A program made the translations under genes and the position numbers. DNA of 64,000 nucleotides from Streptomyces sp. NBC_01408 (GTDB lineage: Bacteria > Actinomycetota > Actinomycetes > Streptomycetales > Streptomycetaceae), in the NCBI RefSeq assembly GCF_026340255.1, contig NZ_JAPEPJ010000001.1, forward strand, positions 4,178,501 to 4,242,500, given 5' to 3'. The notes below the pieces were generated by a model, which was given only the letters and a program-made list of their open reading frames with translations, had not been told where the DNA came from and did not search any database. Positions within the stretch are counted from its first letter, which is position 1. The number at the start of each line of letters is the position of its first letter. Positions 35,764 to 43,549 of the stretch are shown here, one piece after another.

Positions 35764-36180
35764 ATGAGCGAGCACACCGAAGGCACCTCTCCGGAAGGCC
35801 CCGACGAGGACGTCATCGAGCTGGCCACCAAGATCTTCGACCTGGCCCGCCAGGGCGAGGCCCAGACGCTCGCCGCGTACCTCGACGCCGGAGTCCCGGC
35901 CGACCTCACCAACGACCGCGGCGACACCCTCGTGATGCTGGCCGCCTACCACGGCCACGCCGAGGCCGTCACGGTGCTGCTCGCGCACGGCGCCGAGGCC
36001 GACCGCGCCAACGACCGCGGGCAGACCCCGCTCGCCGGAGCCGTCTTCAAGGGCGAGGAGGCCGTCATCCGCGCACTGCTCGCCGGAGGGGCCGATCCGA
36101 ACGCCGGAACCCCCTCCGCCGTGGACACGGCGCGCATGTTCGCAAAGGCCGACCTGCTGGAACTCTTCGGAGCCAAGTAG
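35764..36180 (+). CDS. ankyrin-repeat protein
   Basis: The 138-residue cytosolic protein has about three ankyrin repeats (GDTLVMLAAYHGHAEAVTVL, GQTPLAGAVFKGEEAVIRAL), after a helical N terminus. Such small ankyrin proteins bind partner proteins; none can be named. AAAGGCGG precedes the ATG. It is divergent from smeA. Confidence 0.88.
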   Translation: MSEHTEGTSPEGPDEDVIELATKIFDLARQGEAQTLAAYLDAGVPADLTNDRGDTLVMLAAYHGHAEAVTVLLAHGAEADRANDRGQTPLAGAVFKGEEAVIRALLAGGADPNAGTPSAVDTARMFAKADLLELFGAK

Positions 36181-36404
36181 TCCGCTTTTTGCCGGGCTCT
36201 GACCGGTACAGACCTCACAGTCTGGTCACGGCGGCCGTAAATGTGGTCGCGGCGCACAAACCGGCTGGGTCATCATGGCGTCGGATTCGATTCGCGGACA
36301 GGGCGGACGGGCAGGAGCGGGCAGGACACAACGGGTGTCCGACCCCCACTCCTGCCGGGGGACCGCCGCCCTGGCCGAGAAGCACCGACGAGAGTGAGAA
36401 GGCA

Positions 36405-36467
36405 ATGGTCTACATCGAGCGGAACACGACGGCGGACGTCCTCGCATGCTGTTACGCGGCCCTGTGA
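36405..36467 (+). CDS. possible 20-codon leader or small peptide
   Basis: An ATG with GAAGG four bases upstream opens a 20-residue frame, MVYIERNTTADVLACCYAAL, ending 46 bases before the next gene. The codons keep the G/C-rich third positions expected of Streptomyces coding DNA. The rest of the 333-base gap (36181-36513) holds only a small CAGAC/GTCTG repeat near 36214-36229. Whether it is translated is unknown. Confidence 0.4.
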   Translation: MVYIERNTTADVLACCYAAL

Positions 36468-36513
36468 ATTCCGATTCCCGGTTGCGTCCCCAGCTTGATT
36501 TGAGGCCATTCCC

Positions 36514-37911
36514 ATGTTCGAACCAGTCATAGCGCCTAGCGGCACCCTGCTCGGGCTCCTCCAGCGGGGCCGCGGCGACGGCACGCTGCACGCCCTGGCG
36601 GCGCCCCGTGCGGAGGCCCTGGAGGCCCTCGACCGGTGCGTGCTCCGCGACCCGCGTCAGGACTGGCAGGTCGAGAACCGCTCCTTGTACTACGCCCGGC
36701 TGTACCTGGACCTCGACGGCCCCCTCGGCGAGATCGAGGCCCACCTCTTCTGCTCCGAGGACCTCCTCGACGACGAGGACCACCGGACGGGCCTCGCGCT
36801 GTCCGTGCTGGGCCACCTGGCCTCGTACGGCCGCGACGACGCCCTGATGCTGCTGCGCCGGTACGCCGCCTCCGGCGCGAACTGGGCCTGGGCCCTCGAC
36901 GAGCTCGCCCTGCGCGACGACGACGAGGGACTGCGCTCCCTGGCCGCGCCCGTCATCGCCCGCTTCCCCGCCACGGCGGAGGGCGAGGCGCGGCTGGCCG
37001 CCGCCGTCCGCGACGCGTACGAACCCCGCCCGTGGTGCCTGTGGGAGGAGTCGCCGGAGTACGGGGAGCGGCTGCGCGCCGCCCGCCAACAGGGGTCCTT
37101 CGACCGCTGGCAACGCCAGCTGACCCCGAGCGGCCCCCGGCCCGGCTGGGGCGTCCAGGCCGTCTTCGACTGGGCCGCCGACGGGCTGCGCCGCGGCACC
37201 CCGCTGCACGTGCCCGCCGCACGCTGCCTCGCCGCCGTGGCCGCACCCGAGGACCGCCCCGCCATCCTCGCGGCCGCCGCCGGAGCCTCCGGCGAGGCCG
37301 CCCGCGCCACCGCCCTGCACCACCTGGTCCTCGCCGAACCGGAGAACCCGGCCGTGCTGGACCTCATCGAAGCCGCCGCCGACGAGCCCGCCGTGGCCGC
37401 CTACGAGCGCATGTGCGGCCCCGCCGCCGTCGACCGGGCCCGGCGCTGGATCCACCGCCCCGACGCCCTGGGCGCGGCCGCCGCGGCCACCCTGGCCGCC
37501 CGGGGCGGGGCCGGGGACGCCGGACTCGTGCTGGGCGCCCTGCGCTCCACGGTCCGCGGCGCCGGCCCCGACACCCAGCGGCTGTTCGCCCTCGTCGACG
37601 GAGCGGGCCGGCTCGCCATCGGCTGCGCCGCGCCCGTACTGAGGCACATCTACCGCGAGACGGCCTCGTCCCACCTGCGCGGCCGAGCGGCGCGCGCCCT
37701 CGCCAGCACGGACCCCACCTTCGCGGCGGGCTTCGCCGTCGAATGCCTCTGGGACTGCGAGGAGACCACCCGCGAGGTGGCCGCCCACCACGCGGAGACG
37801 GCCGACGCCCGTGTCGCGCCGAGACTCCGCCGCCTTGCCGCCGATCCGGCGGAGGAGGAAGAAGTGCAGTCGGCGGTGCGGAGCCGGATAGCGCCGGAGT
37901 CGGCGGTGTAG
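36514..37911 (+). CDS. HEAT-like repeat protein
   Basis: The 465-residue protein is almost wholly helical, with repeated Ala/Leu/Arg helices (for example HLRGRAARALASTDPTFAAG) resembling HEAT or PBS-lyase repeats across about 60-440. It has no membrane segment or catalytic motif. GAGG precedes the ATG. It is probably a scaffold or adaptor; the function is unknown. It ends in a run of Glu residues just before a palindromic repeat region. Confidence 0.75.
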   Translation: MFEPVIAPSGTLLGLLQRGRGDGTLHALAAPRAEALEALDRCVLRDPRQDWQVENRSLYYARLYLDLDGPLGEIEAHLFCSEDLLDDEDHRTGLALSVLGHLASYGRDDALMLLRRYAASGANWAWALDELALRDDDEGLRSLAAPVIARFPATAEGEARLAAAVRDAYEPRPWCLWEESPEYGERLRAARQQGSFDRWQRQLTPSGPRPGWGVQAVFDWAADGLRRGTPLHVPAARCLAAVAAPEDRPAILAAAAGASGEAARATALHHLVLAEPENPAVLDLIEAAADEPAVAAYERMCGPAAVDRARRWIHRPDALGAAAAATLAARGGAGDAGLVLGALRSTVRGAGPDTQRLFALVDGAGRLAIGCAAPVLRHIYRETASSHLRGRAARALASTDPTFAAGFAVECLWDCEETTREVAAHHAETADARVAPRLRRLAADPAEEEEVQSAVRSRIAPESAV

Positions 37912-37964
37912 CCGCCTGTCCTGCGGGCGGCTCGGCGGTGTAAGGCTCGGCTGCGGCCGGGCCC

Positions 37965-38406
37965 CTGGGGCTCCGCCCCAGACCCCGCGCCTCAATCGCC
38001 GGCGGGGCTGGATTTGGCCCTGGCTTCGCCCCTGCGCAGGTGGCCTGGTCGGTGGGGTCGGTGCGCGGGGCCGCTCCGGGTTGTCTCCTCGGCTCGCGCA
38101 CTGAGCCCGACCCGACGCCATCGGCCCAGGTTGCGCGCTCGTCCTGCGGGGACAACCCTGCGCGTCCCCACTCCCCTCCGCCACGGCTTCCGCTTCCGGA
38201 GCCTGGGCGTGGGGCGGGGTCGCGCAGGAGAGTCCCCGCAGGACGAGCGCGCAACCCAGGCCGGGCTTTCGTAGCGGGGGCTCAGTGCGCGAGCCGAGGA
38301 GACGCTCCGGAGCGACCCCGACCCACACCCCGCCAAGCCCCCGCCAGGGCCAAGGCCAAACCCAGCCCCGCCGGCGATTGAGGCGCGGGGTCCGGGGCGG
38401 AGCCCC
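37965..38406. repeat. 440-bp nested palindromic repeat, copy 1
   Basis: Outer arms of about 60 bases (37965-38023 and 38345-38406) carry GCGCCTCAATCGCCGGCGGG and its complement. Inner arms (38068-38164 and 38221-38320) carry CTCCTCGGCTCGCGCACTGA and TTGCGCGCTCGTCCTGCGGG with their complements. The central part holds unique sequence. It fills the gap between the HEAT-like and pxpC genes. An inverted, shortened relative lies at 57149-57556. Confidence 0.85.
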
Positions 38407-38439
38407 GTGCAACGGCGCCGCAGACGCCAAGCCCCGCGC

Positions 38440-39303
38440 TCAGCGGGCCGGTACGAACCTCAGCGGGATGCCCGGCCGGGCCTGCGCCGCCGCGTCCAGG
38501 GCCGCCGCCGCGACCACGCCCACCACCGGGTAGCCGCCCGTCACCGGGTGGTCGGCCAGGAACACCACCGGCAGCCCGTCCGGCGGCACCTGGACCGCGC
38601 CCAGGACCATGCCCTCGCTCGGCAGTTCACCGGGCCGCCCGCGCACCAGCGGGGCCCCCGCCTCCGTGCGCAGGCCGATCCGGTTGGACATCGCCGACAC
38701 CCGGAACCGCGCCCGCCACAGGCCCGCCAGCGAAGCGGGCGTGAACCAGTCCGCCCGCGGCCCCAGCCGCACCGGCAGCACCAGTTCCCCCGGTGCCCCC
38801 GGCACCCGCAGCTCATCCGCCCCGCATACGGGATCCGGCCCCGGCCGCCCCACAGGCAACACGGCCCCGGCCGCCACGACGGCCGGCCCCAGCCCCGACA
38901 GCAGGTCCGTCGAGCGACTGCCCAGCACCGGCGGGACGTCGAGGCCGCCCCGCACCGCGACGTAGCCGCGCAGCCCCGACTCCGCCCGGCCGACGTCGAG
39001 CTCCGCCCCTGCCCGCAGCCGGACCGGGGCTCCCCAGGGCGCGGGCCGCCCGTCCACCCGTACCGCGCAGGGCGCGCCCGTGACCGCCACCGTCACCGCC
39101 GCCAGTGCCCGGAGCCCCACCCCGTCCAGGGTCGTCTCCAGCGCCGCCGCGTCCGGCGGATTGCCGAGCAGCCGGTTGGCCAGCGCGTAGGCCCCCGTGT
39201 CCAGCGCTCCCGAGCGGGGCACCCCCAGGTGCGCGTGGCCCGGCCGCCCCAGGTCCTGGACCGTGGTCAGCGCACCCGGCCGGAGCACCAGCAGCTCACT
39301 CAT
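38440..39303 (-). CDS. pxpC: 5-oxoprolinase subunit C
   Basis: PxpC is the biotin-carboxylase-like (KipA/DUR1-type) subunit of ATP-dependent 5-oxoprolinase, which opens cyclic pyroglutamate to glutamate with PxpA and PxpB. The 287 residues begin LLVLRPGALTTVQDLGRPG and contain GVPRSGALDTGAYALANRLL and FLADHPVTGGYPVVG, all typical. Its ATG overlaps the end of pxpB by eight bases, with GAGGAGG upstream. Confidence 0.94.
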   Translation of the reverse strand: MSELLVLRPGALTTVQDLGRPGHAHLGVPRSGALDTGAYALANRLLGNPPDAAALETTLDGVGLRALAAVTVAVTGAPCAVRVDGRPAPWGAPVRLRAGAELDVGRAESGLRGYVAVRGGLDVPPVLGSRSTDLLSGLGPAVVAAGAVLPVGRPGPDPVCGADELRVPGAPGELVLPVRLGPRADWFTPASLAGLWRARFRVSAMSNRIGLRTEAGAPLVRGRPGELPSEGMVLGAVQVPPDGLPVVFLADHPVTGGYPVVGVVAAAALDAAAQARPGIPLRFVPAR

Positions 39304-39928
39304 GGCCCTCCTCCTCGAACCGCACCCGTACCCCCGGCGCGAACAGCGCCGCCGGTTCCCGCGACGGGTCCCAGAGCACCGCCCGGGTGGACCCGATCAG
39401 CTGCCAGCCGCCGGGGGAGGAACGCGGGTACACGCCCGCGTACTCGCCCGCCAGCGCCAGCGAGCCCGCCGGAACAGCCGGCCGGGGCGTGTCCCGCCGG
39501 GGCAGGTGGAGGTGTTCCGGCAGGCCCGTCAGATAGCCGAAGCCGGGCGCGAACCCGCAGAAGGCCACCCGGAAGACGATGCCGCCGACGATGCCCGCGA
39601 CCTCAGGGACCGGCACCCCCCACAGCCCCGCCACCTCCGCGAGGTCCGGCCCGTCGTAGCGCACCGGCACGGTCACCAGCGGCCCCTCCGTCTCCGCGAG
39701 CGGCGGCACCTCCCAGCCCGCGATCCGGGCCGCCAGCGCCCCCGGATCGGGTACGCCGTCCAGCAGTACGGTCCGGGCCGCGGGCACCACGTCCCGTACG
39801 CCGCCCAGCTCGCCCGCGTCCCGCCGGCGCAGCACCTCGGCGTGCAGCGCCGCCACGTCCGCGGCCGACCCCAGCTCGATCAGCAGCCCCTCGGCCCCCA
39901 CGGGCAAGGCGCGCATCCGCAGGCTCAC
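39296..39928 (-). CDS. pxpB: 5-oxoprolinase subunit B
   Basis: PxpB (KipI family) forms the complex with PxpC. The 210 residues hold the cyclophilin-like core GFAPGFGYLTGLPEHLHLPR and SPGGWQLIGST. The GTG start at 39928 shares GTGA with the pxpA stop. In Bacillus KipI also inhibits KinA; there is no reason to expect that here. Confidence 0.93.
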   Translation of the reverse strand: MSLRMRALPVGAEGLLIELGSAADVAALHAEVLRRRDAGELGGVRDVVPAARTVLLDGVPDPGALAARIAGWEVPPLAETEGPLVTVPVRYDGPDLAEVAGLWGVPVPEVAGIVGGIVFRVAFCGFAPGFGYLTGLPEHLHLPRRDTPRPAVPAGSLALAGEYAGVYPRSSPGGWQLIGSTRAVLWDPSREPAALFAPGVRVRFEEEGHE

Positions 39929-40728
39929 GCGAACGCCTCCACCCGGACCCCGGCCGCCTCCAGCGCCCCGCGCACCCGCAGCGCGAGGCCCGCGGCCCCC
40001 GGGGTGTCCCCGTGCAGGCACAGGGAACGCGCGGCCACGGGCACCAGCGACCCGTCGGAGGCCGTCACCACGCCGTGGGCGGCCATCCGTACGGCCCGCG
40101 CGACGACGGCGTCCGGATCGTGCAGCACCGCACCCGGCTCGCCGCGCGGCACCAGCGTCCCGCCCGCCGTGTACGCCCGGTCGGCGAAGGCCTCGGGTAC
40201 GGGGGCCAGCCCGGCCTCGGCGGCGGCCGAGAGCAGCAGCGACCCCGGCAGGCCCAGTACCGGCAGGCCGGCCGCACCGGCGGCCACGCGCACCCCCGCG
40301 ACCACCGCGGCGGCCTGGCCCGCGTCGTGCACGGTGCGGTTGTAGAGCGCGCCGTGCGGTTTCACGTACGACACCCGGGAGCCGGCCGCGCGCGCGAAGA
40401 CCTCCAACGCCCCGATCTGGTAGGCCACCTCGTCCGCCAGCTCGTCCGGCGGCACGTCCATGGAACGCCGCCCGAAGCCCGCCAGGTCCCGGTAGGAGAC
40501 CTGCGCGCCGATCCGCACCCCCCGCTCGGCGGCCAGCTCGCATACCCGGCGCATGATGGACGGGTCCCCGGCGTGGAAGCCGCAGGCCACGTTGGCGCTC
40601 GTGACGACGGACAGCAGCGCCTCGTCGTCGGTCAGCGTCCAGCGGCCGAACCCCTCGCCGAGGTCGGCGTTCAGGTCGGTCGGGACGGCGGGCCCGGGAC
40701 CGGCCGCGGGTGTGATCATGGAAGCCAT
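39925..40728 (-). CDS. pxpA: 5-oxoprolinase subunit A (LamB/YcsF)
   Basis: PxpA is the hydrolytic subunit. Motifs are DLNADLGEGFGRW, ANVACGFHAGDPSIMRR and SYVKPHGALYN. I chose the ATG at 40728 because, on the minus strand, TACGCT ends exactly six bases before it, a leaderless arrangement. An upstream GTG at 40755 with AGGGAGA nearby is an alternative. It is first of the pxpA-pxpB-pxpC unit and diverges from the SMC-type operon. Confidence 0.92.
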   Translation of the reverse strand: MASMITPAAGPGPAVPTDLNADLGEGFGRWTLTDDEALLSVVTSANVACGFHAGDPSIMRRVCELAAERGVRIGAQVSYRDLAGFGRRSMDVPPDELADEVAYQIGALEVFARAAGSRVSYVKPHGALYNRTVHDAGQAAAVVAGVRVAAGAAGLPVLGLPGSLLLSAAAEAGLAPVPEAFADRAYTAGGTLVPRGEPGAVLHDPDAVVARAVRMAAHGVVTASDGSLVPVAARSLCLHGDTPGAAGLALRVRGALEAAGVRVEAFA

Positions 40729-40834
40729 GCGGCGAGCGTAGAACAGCGAACGCACCGTCTCCCTAGAGGCCGGGACGATCCGGCCGAACCGTGCCGTTTG
40801 GGTTGTTGTCAGGGTCAGCGCCTAGTCTTTGTCC

Positions 40835-42340
40835 GTGACTCTCCCCGCCCCGGCGAAGACCCTTCCGTCCCCGGCGCCGGGCCCGGCCGCCGACGAGGGC
40901 CTGGCCCGGCGGCTGCGCGCCCTTGCCTGCACCGCCCCGCTGCACGACCTCGACGTACGCAAGGCCAATCTGGCGGGCGAGTACGGGGTCTACGCGATGG
41001 CGGAGGTCGCGCTGGCCGCGATCGACCTGGTCACCCTCAACATGGACTTCGACACGGGCGCGGACCACGAGCAGATAGTGGCCAGGCTGCTGCCTCGCGT
41101 CGCCGCCCAGGCGCCGTCCCGCCCGGCGGCCGAGCACGAGCGGGTGGCCCGCTGGGTGCTGGAGAACCTGATCAACGTCGGCAGCGTGGACCGCGGCTTC
41201 CGCGCGATCTACGGCACCTTCGGCCCGGACGGGGTCTACGTCCGCCGCGACTACGACTTCAAGCTCATCGAGGAGGTCCCGGGCCCCGGCGGCACCGTCT
41301 ACCTGCGCACCACCGACGAGGCCGTCAACGTCCTCGTCGGCGCCCTCGACACCGACGTCACCAGCGCGCAGATCGCCGCCGAGGTCAAGCTCGAGGTGCT
41401 GATCAGCCGCGGCCGGCTCGCCGACGCCCAGCTCGCCGCGGAGCAGGCCCGCTACCGGACCGTCCAGTACGCCGAAACCCTGCGCCGCACCCTGGACGCG
41501 ACCCGGCGCAACGTCCGGGCGGTGGACTGGCTCCAGGCCGTCCCCGACATGATCGCGGAAGCTCTCGACCACGTCGCCGACCGCTACCGCCACGAGAACG
41601 CGATCCTCACCAACATCCGCAAGGCGCGCGACGAGGCGGAGGAGCCGGAGAACAAGCGGCGCGCCGCCGAACTGGTCGACATCGTCAAGGACTGCATCCG
41701 CCGCCACACCCAGCTCCAGTCCCGGCTGCTCGACGCCGGCCCGCTCTTCCGCGCCGAACAGGACCGGCAGGCCTTCGCGGCCCCCGCGCCGCGCTCCGGC
41801 ATCGACCTGTACGGGCAGCTCGTCGCCCCGCTCCTGCCGCTGCCCCTCGCCCAGGCCGGCCGGGTCACCGACGCCTTCTTCGCCTCCGGCGCGGGACTGC
41901 GCACCCCCGTCTCCGTCCGGGTCGCCGATCTCGTCGAGATCCTGCTGACCCCGCCCGTGGAGCGGGAGCACCTCGGCGCGGAGATGCCCGAGCCGGACCT
42001 CATCGCCACGCCGGACGACAGCCGCTTCAGCGAGGAGCAGCTCGCCGTCGCGACGGAGCTGCTGAACCTCCCGCACGACGCGCCGCGCCGCCTGTCCGGC
42101 CTCCTCGCCGAAGCCCGCCGCACGGACCCCGAACTGCCGTACCTGGTGGCCCTGCTCGCCGTCCACGCGGCGAGCCCGGCCGTGGGCACGGCGTACCGCC
42201 AGGGCGAGGAGCGGCTGCTCTTCGCCGTGGACGACGGCACCTCCCTCGACGACCCCGAATTCGGCGGAGCCGACCTGATCGTCGGCACGGCCCTGCTGGA
42301 CGCCGCCGGCATGGCCGCCGACCGCGCGGAGGCGTCATGA
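40835..42340 (+). CDS. JetA/MukF-like kleisin-type protein
   Basis: The 501-residue protein is mostly helical. It has a winged-helix-like start (about 20-150), then VYLRTTDEAVNVLVGAL and an amphipathic stretch (KLEVLISRGRLADAQLAAEQ). A long coiled-coil region (about 200-310) and a C-terminal domain follow. That order is seen in the MukF/JetA partners of MukB-type SMC proteins. The GTG at 40835 lies six bases after TAGTCT, a leaderless start. Its stop overlaps an 87-codon frame leading to the next gene. Assignment rests on layout plus the SMC gene in the same operon; no catalytic motif is present. Confidence 0.7.
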   Translation: MTLPAPAKTLPSPAPGPAADEGLARRLRALACTAPLHDLDVRKANLAGEYGVYAMAEVALAAIDLVTLNMDFDTGADHEQIVARLLPRVAAQAPSRPAAEHERVARWVLENLINVGSVDRGFRAIYGTFGPDGVYVRRDYDFKLIEEVPGPGGTVYLRTTDEAVNVLVGALDTDVTSAQIAAEVKLEVLISRGRLADAQLAAEQARYRTVQYAETLRRTLDATRRNVRAVDWLQAVPDMIAEALDHVADRYRHENAILTNIRKARDEAEEPENKRRAAELVDIVKDCIRRHTQLQSRLLDAGPLFRAEQDRQAFAAPAPRSGIDLYGQLVAPLLPLPLAQAGRVTDAFFASGAGLRTPVSVRVADLVEILLTPPVEREHLGAEMPEPDLIATPDDSRFSEEQLAVATELLNLPHDAPRRLSGLLAEARRTDPELPYLVALLAVHAASPAVGTAYRQGEERLLFAVDDGTSLDDPEFGGADLIVGTALLDAAGMAADRAEAS

Positions 42341-42600
42341 CCGGCGTCTTCCCGGCCGCTTCAGCCTCGCCGGCGTTTGAGGCGCGGGTCCGGGCGGAGA
42401 CCGGTGCCCGGCGGAGCCGGGCTTCCCGGGGCGCCGCCCCAGACCCAGCGCCTCACACGCCGGCGAGGCTGAATCGTGCGGCGCGGGAGCTTGCCCCCGC
42501 TGGACAGGACCCGGCCGCCGCCGAAGCCGCCGCACCACCACGCAGCGAACCCACCCGTACCACCCGCACCGCCCGCACCGCCGAGGAGACGTACCCGTGA
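42337..42600 (+). CDS. 87-codon frame bridging the first two SMC-operon genes
   Basis: The ATG overlaps the preceding stop (ATGA) and the TGA overlaps the next start (GTGA), so the frame exactly spans the gap. The predicted peptide is Ala/Arg/Pro-rich and runs straight through a palindromic repeat (42360-42473). It is more likely a translated spacer than a folded protein. It may keep ribosomes moving and prevent polarity after insertion of the repeat. Confidence 0.35.
   Translation: MTGVFPAASASPAFEARVRAETGARRSRASRGAAPDPAPHTPARLNRAARELAPAGQDPAAAEAAAPPRSEPTRTTRTARTAEETYP
42360..42473. repeat. short palindromic intergenic repeat inside an operon
   Basis: The arms 42360-42398 and 42433-42473 pair imperfectly; they carry TTCAGCCTCGCCGGCG and CGCCGGCGAGGCTGAA, with GAGGCGCGGGTCCGGG and its partner inside. 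The sequence type is that of the outer arms of the repeat at 37965-38406. Confidence 0.8.
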
Positions 42601-43496
42601 GCGACCACCACGCCGAGCACCCCGCGTGGAGCGAGCCCGCGGCTCCCGCCACCCCCGTCGCGGCGGCGAACCCGGCGCTGACCCCCGCCGACGCCGCGGA
42701 CGCGGCCCGGCTCGTCGCGTTCGGGCTCCAGCCCAAGCTGCTCCCCGCCCGCGACGCCGAGTACGCCGAGCTGCTGCGCCGCTACCGCGAGGAGCCCGCC
42801 TTCGGCCGGCTCGCCGACGCCGTCGCCACCGGCCTCGGCCTCGTCGTCCTGGAGGTGTCCCCCCGCGCGGGGATGGCCGTCGCCGCCGGCGAGGACTCCG
42901 TCTTCGCCGTCCGCATGGGCGACTACGCCCGCCGCACCGCCGCCGACTCCGCGGACCGGTTCCTGCACGGCCTCGCGCACCTGGCCGTCGCGGCCCTCGC
43001 CTTCCCCCGCCCCGAGGACCTCGCCGACGACGGCTACATCGGCCGCGTCACCGTCAACGGCGTCGACGCCTTCGTCCGCCAGACCTGCCGCCGCCTGGAG
43101 GAGCGCGCCGAGGAGCTCGGCGAGAACACCGACCCCGCCACCGACGCCCCCGGCCTGGAGGCCGCCTGGCGCGTCTACGCCCGCCGCAGCGCGACCGGCG
43201 CCACCAAGGACGCCCGCCGCCTGGCCGGGTCCACCACCGGCATCGTCGGCAAGGCCGCCGCCTTCCTCACCGAGTCCGGTTTCCTCCAGCGCACCGGGGA
43301 CGACGCAGGAGGCACGTACCGCACCACCCCCCGCTACCAGCTCCAGGTCCGCGACATGGCGGGCAGCGCGGCGATGGCCGAGCTCCTGGAACTCGGCGTG
43401 GTCCCCGTCAGCGACGGCTCCGCCACCCTCCTGCCGCCGCCCGAGGGCGACGACCTGGAGCTGGCCGCCGACGCCGGACTGCCCTTCCACGCCTGA
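42597..43496 (+). CDS. JetB/MukE-like winged-helix protein
   Basis: The 299-residue protein lies between the kleisin-like and SMC-like genes, as MukE/JetB does. The C-terminal third looks like a winged helix (IVGKAAAFLTESGFLQRTGD, then TYRTTPRYQLQVRDM), fitting the double-winged-helix MukE family. The N-terminal tail is Ala-rich and probably disordered. GAGGAG lies nine bases before the GTG, so it can also be translated independently of the upstream frame. No enzyme motif is seen. Confidence 0.68.
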   Translation: MSDHHAEHPAWSEPAAPATPVAAANPALTPADAADAARLVAFGLQPKLLPARDAEYAELLRRYREEPAFGRLADAVATGLGLVVLEVSPRAGMAVAAGEDSVFAVRMGDYARRTAADSADRFLHGLAHLAVAALAFPRPEDLADDGYIGRVTVNGVDAFVRQTCRRLEERAEELGENTDPATDAPGLEAAWRVYARRSATGATKDARRLAGSTTGIVGKAAAFLTESGFLQRTGDDAGGTYRTTPRYQLQVRDMAGSAAMAELLELGVVPVSDGSATLLPPPEGDDLELAADAGLPFHA

Positions 43497-43549
43497 GTCC
43501 TGATCCCCGTACCCCCTGCCTCACCCAGACACCACGAGAGTCCGCCGCC

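Noticed and set aside
38407..42336. A 1300-codon plus-strand frame opposite pxpCBA and over the kleisin-like gene
   Set aside because: The pxp genes and the kleisin-like gene have family motifs and proper starts. Only the last 88 codons of this frame (42337-42600) merit comment.
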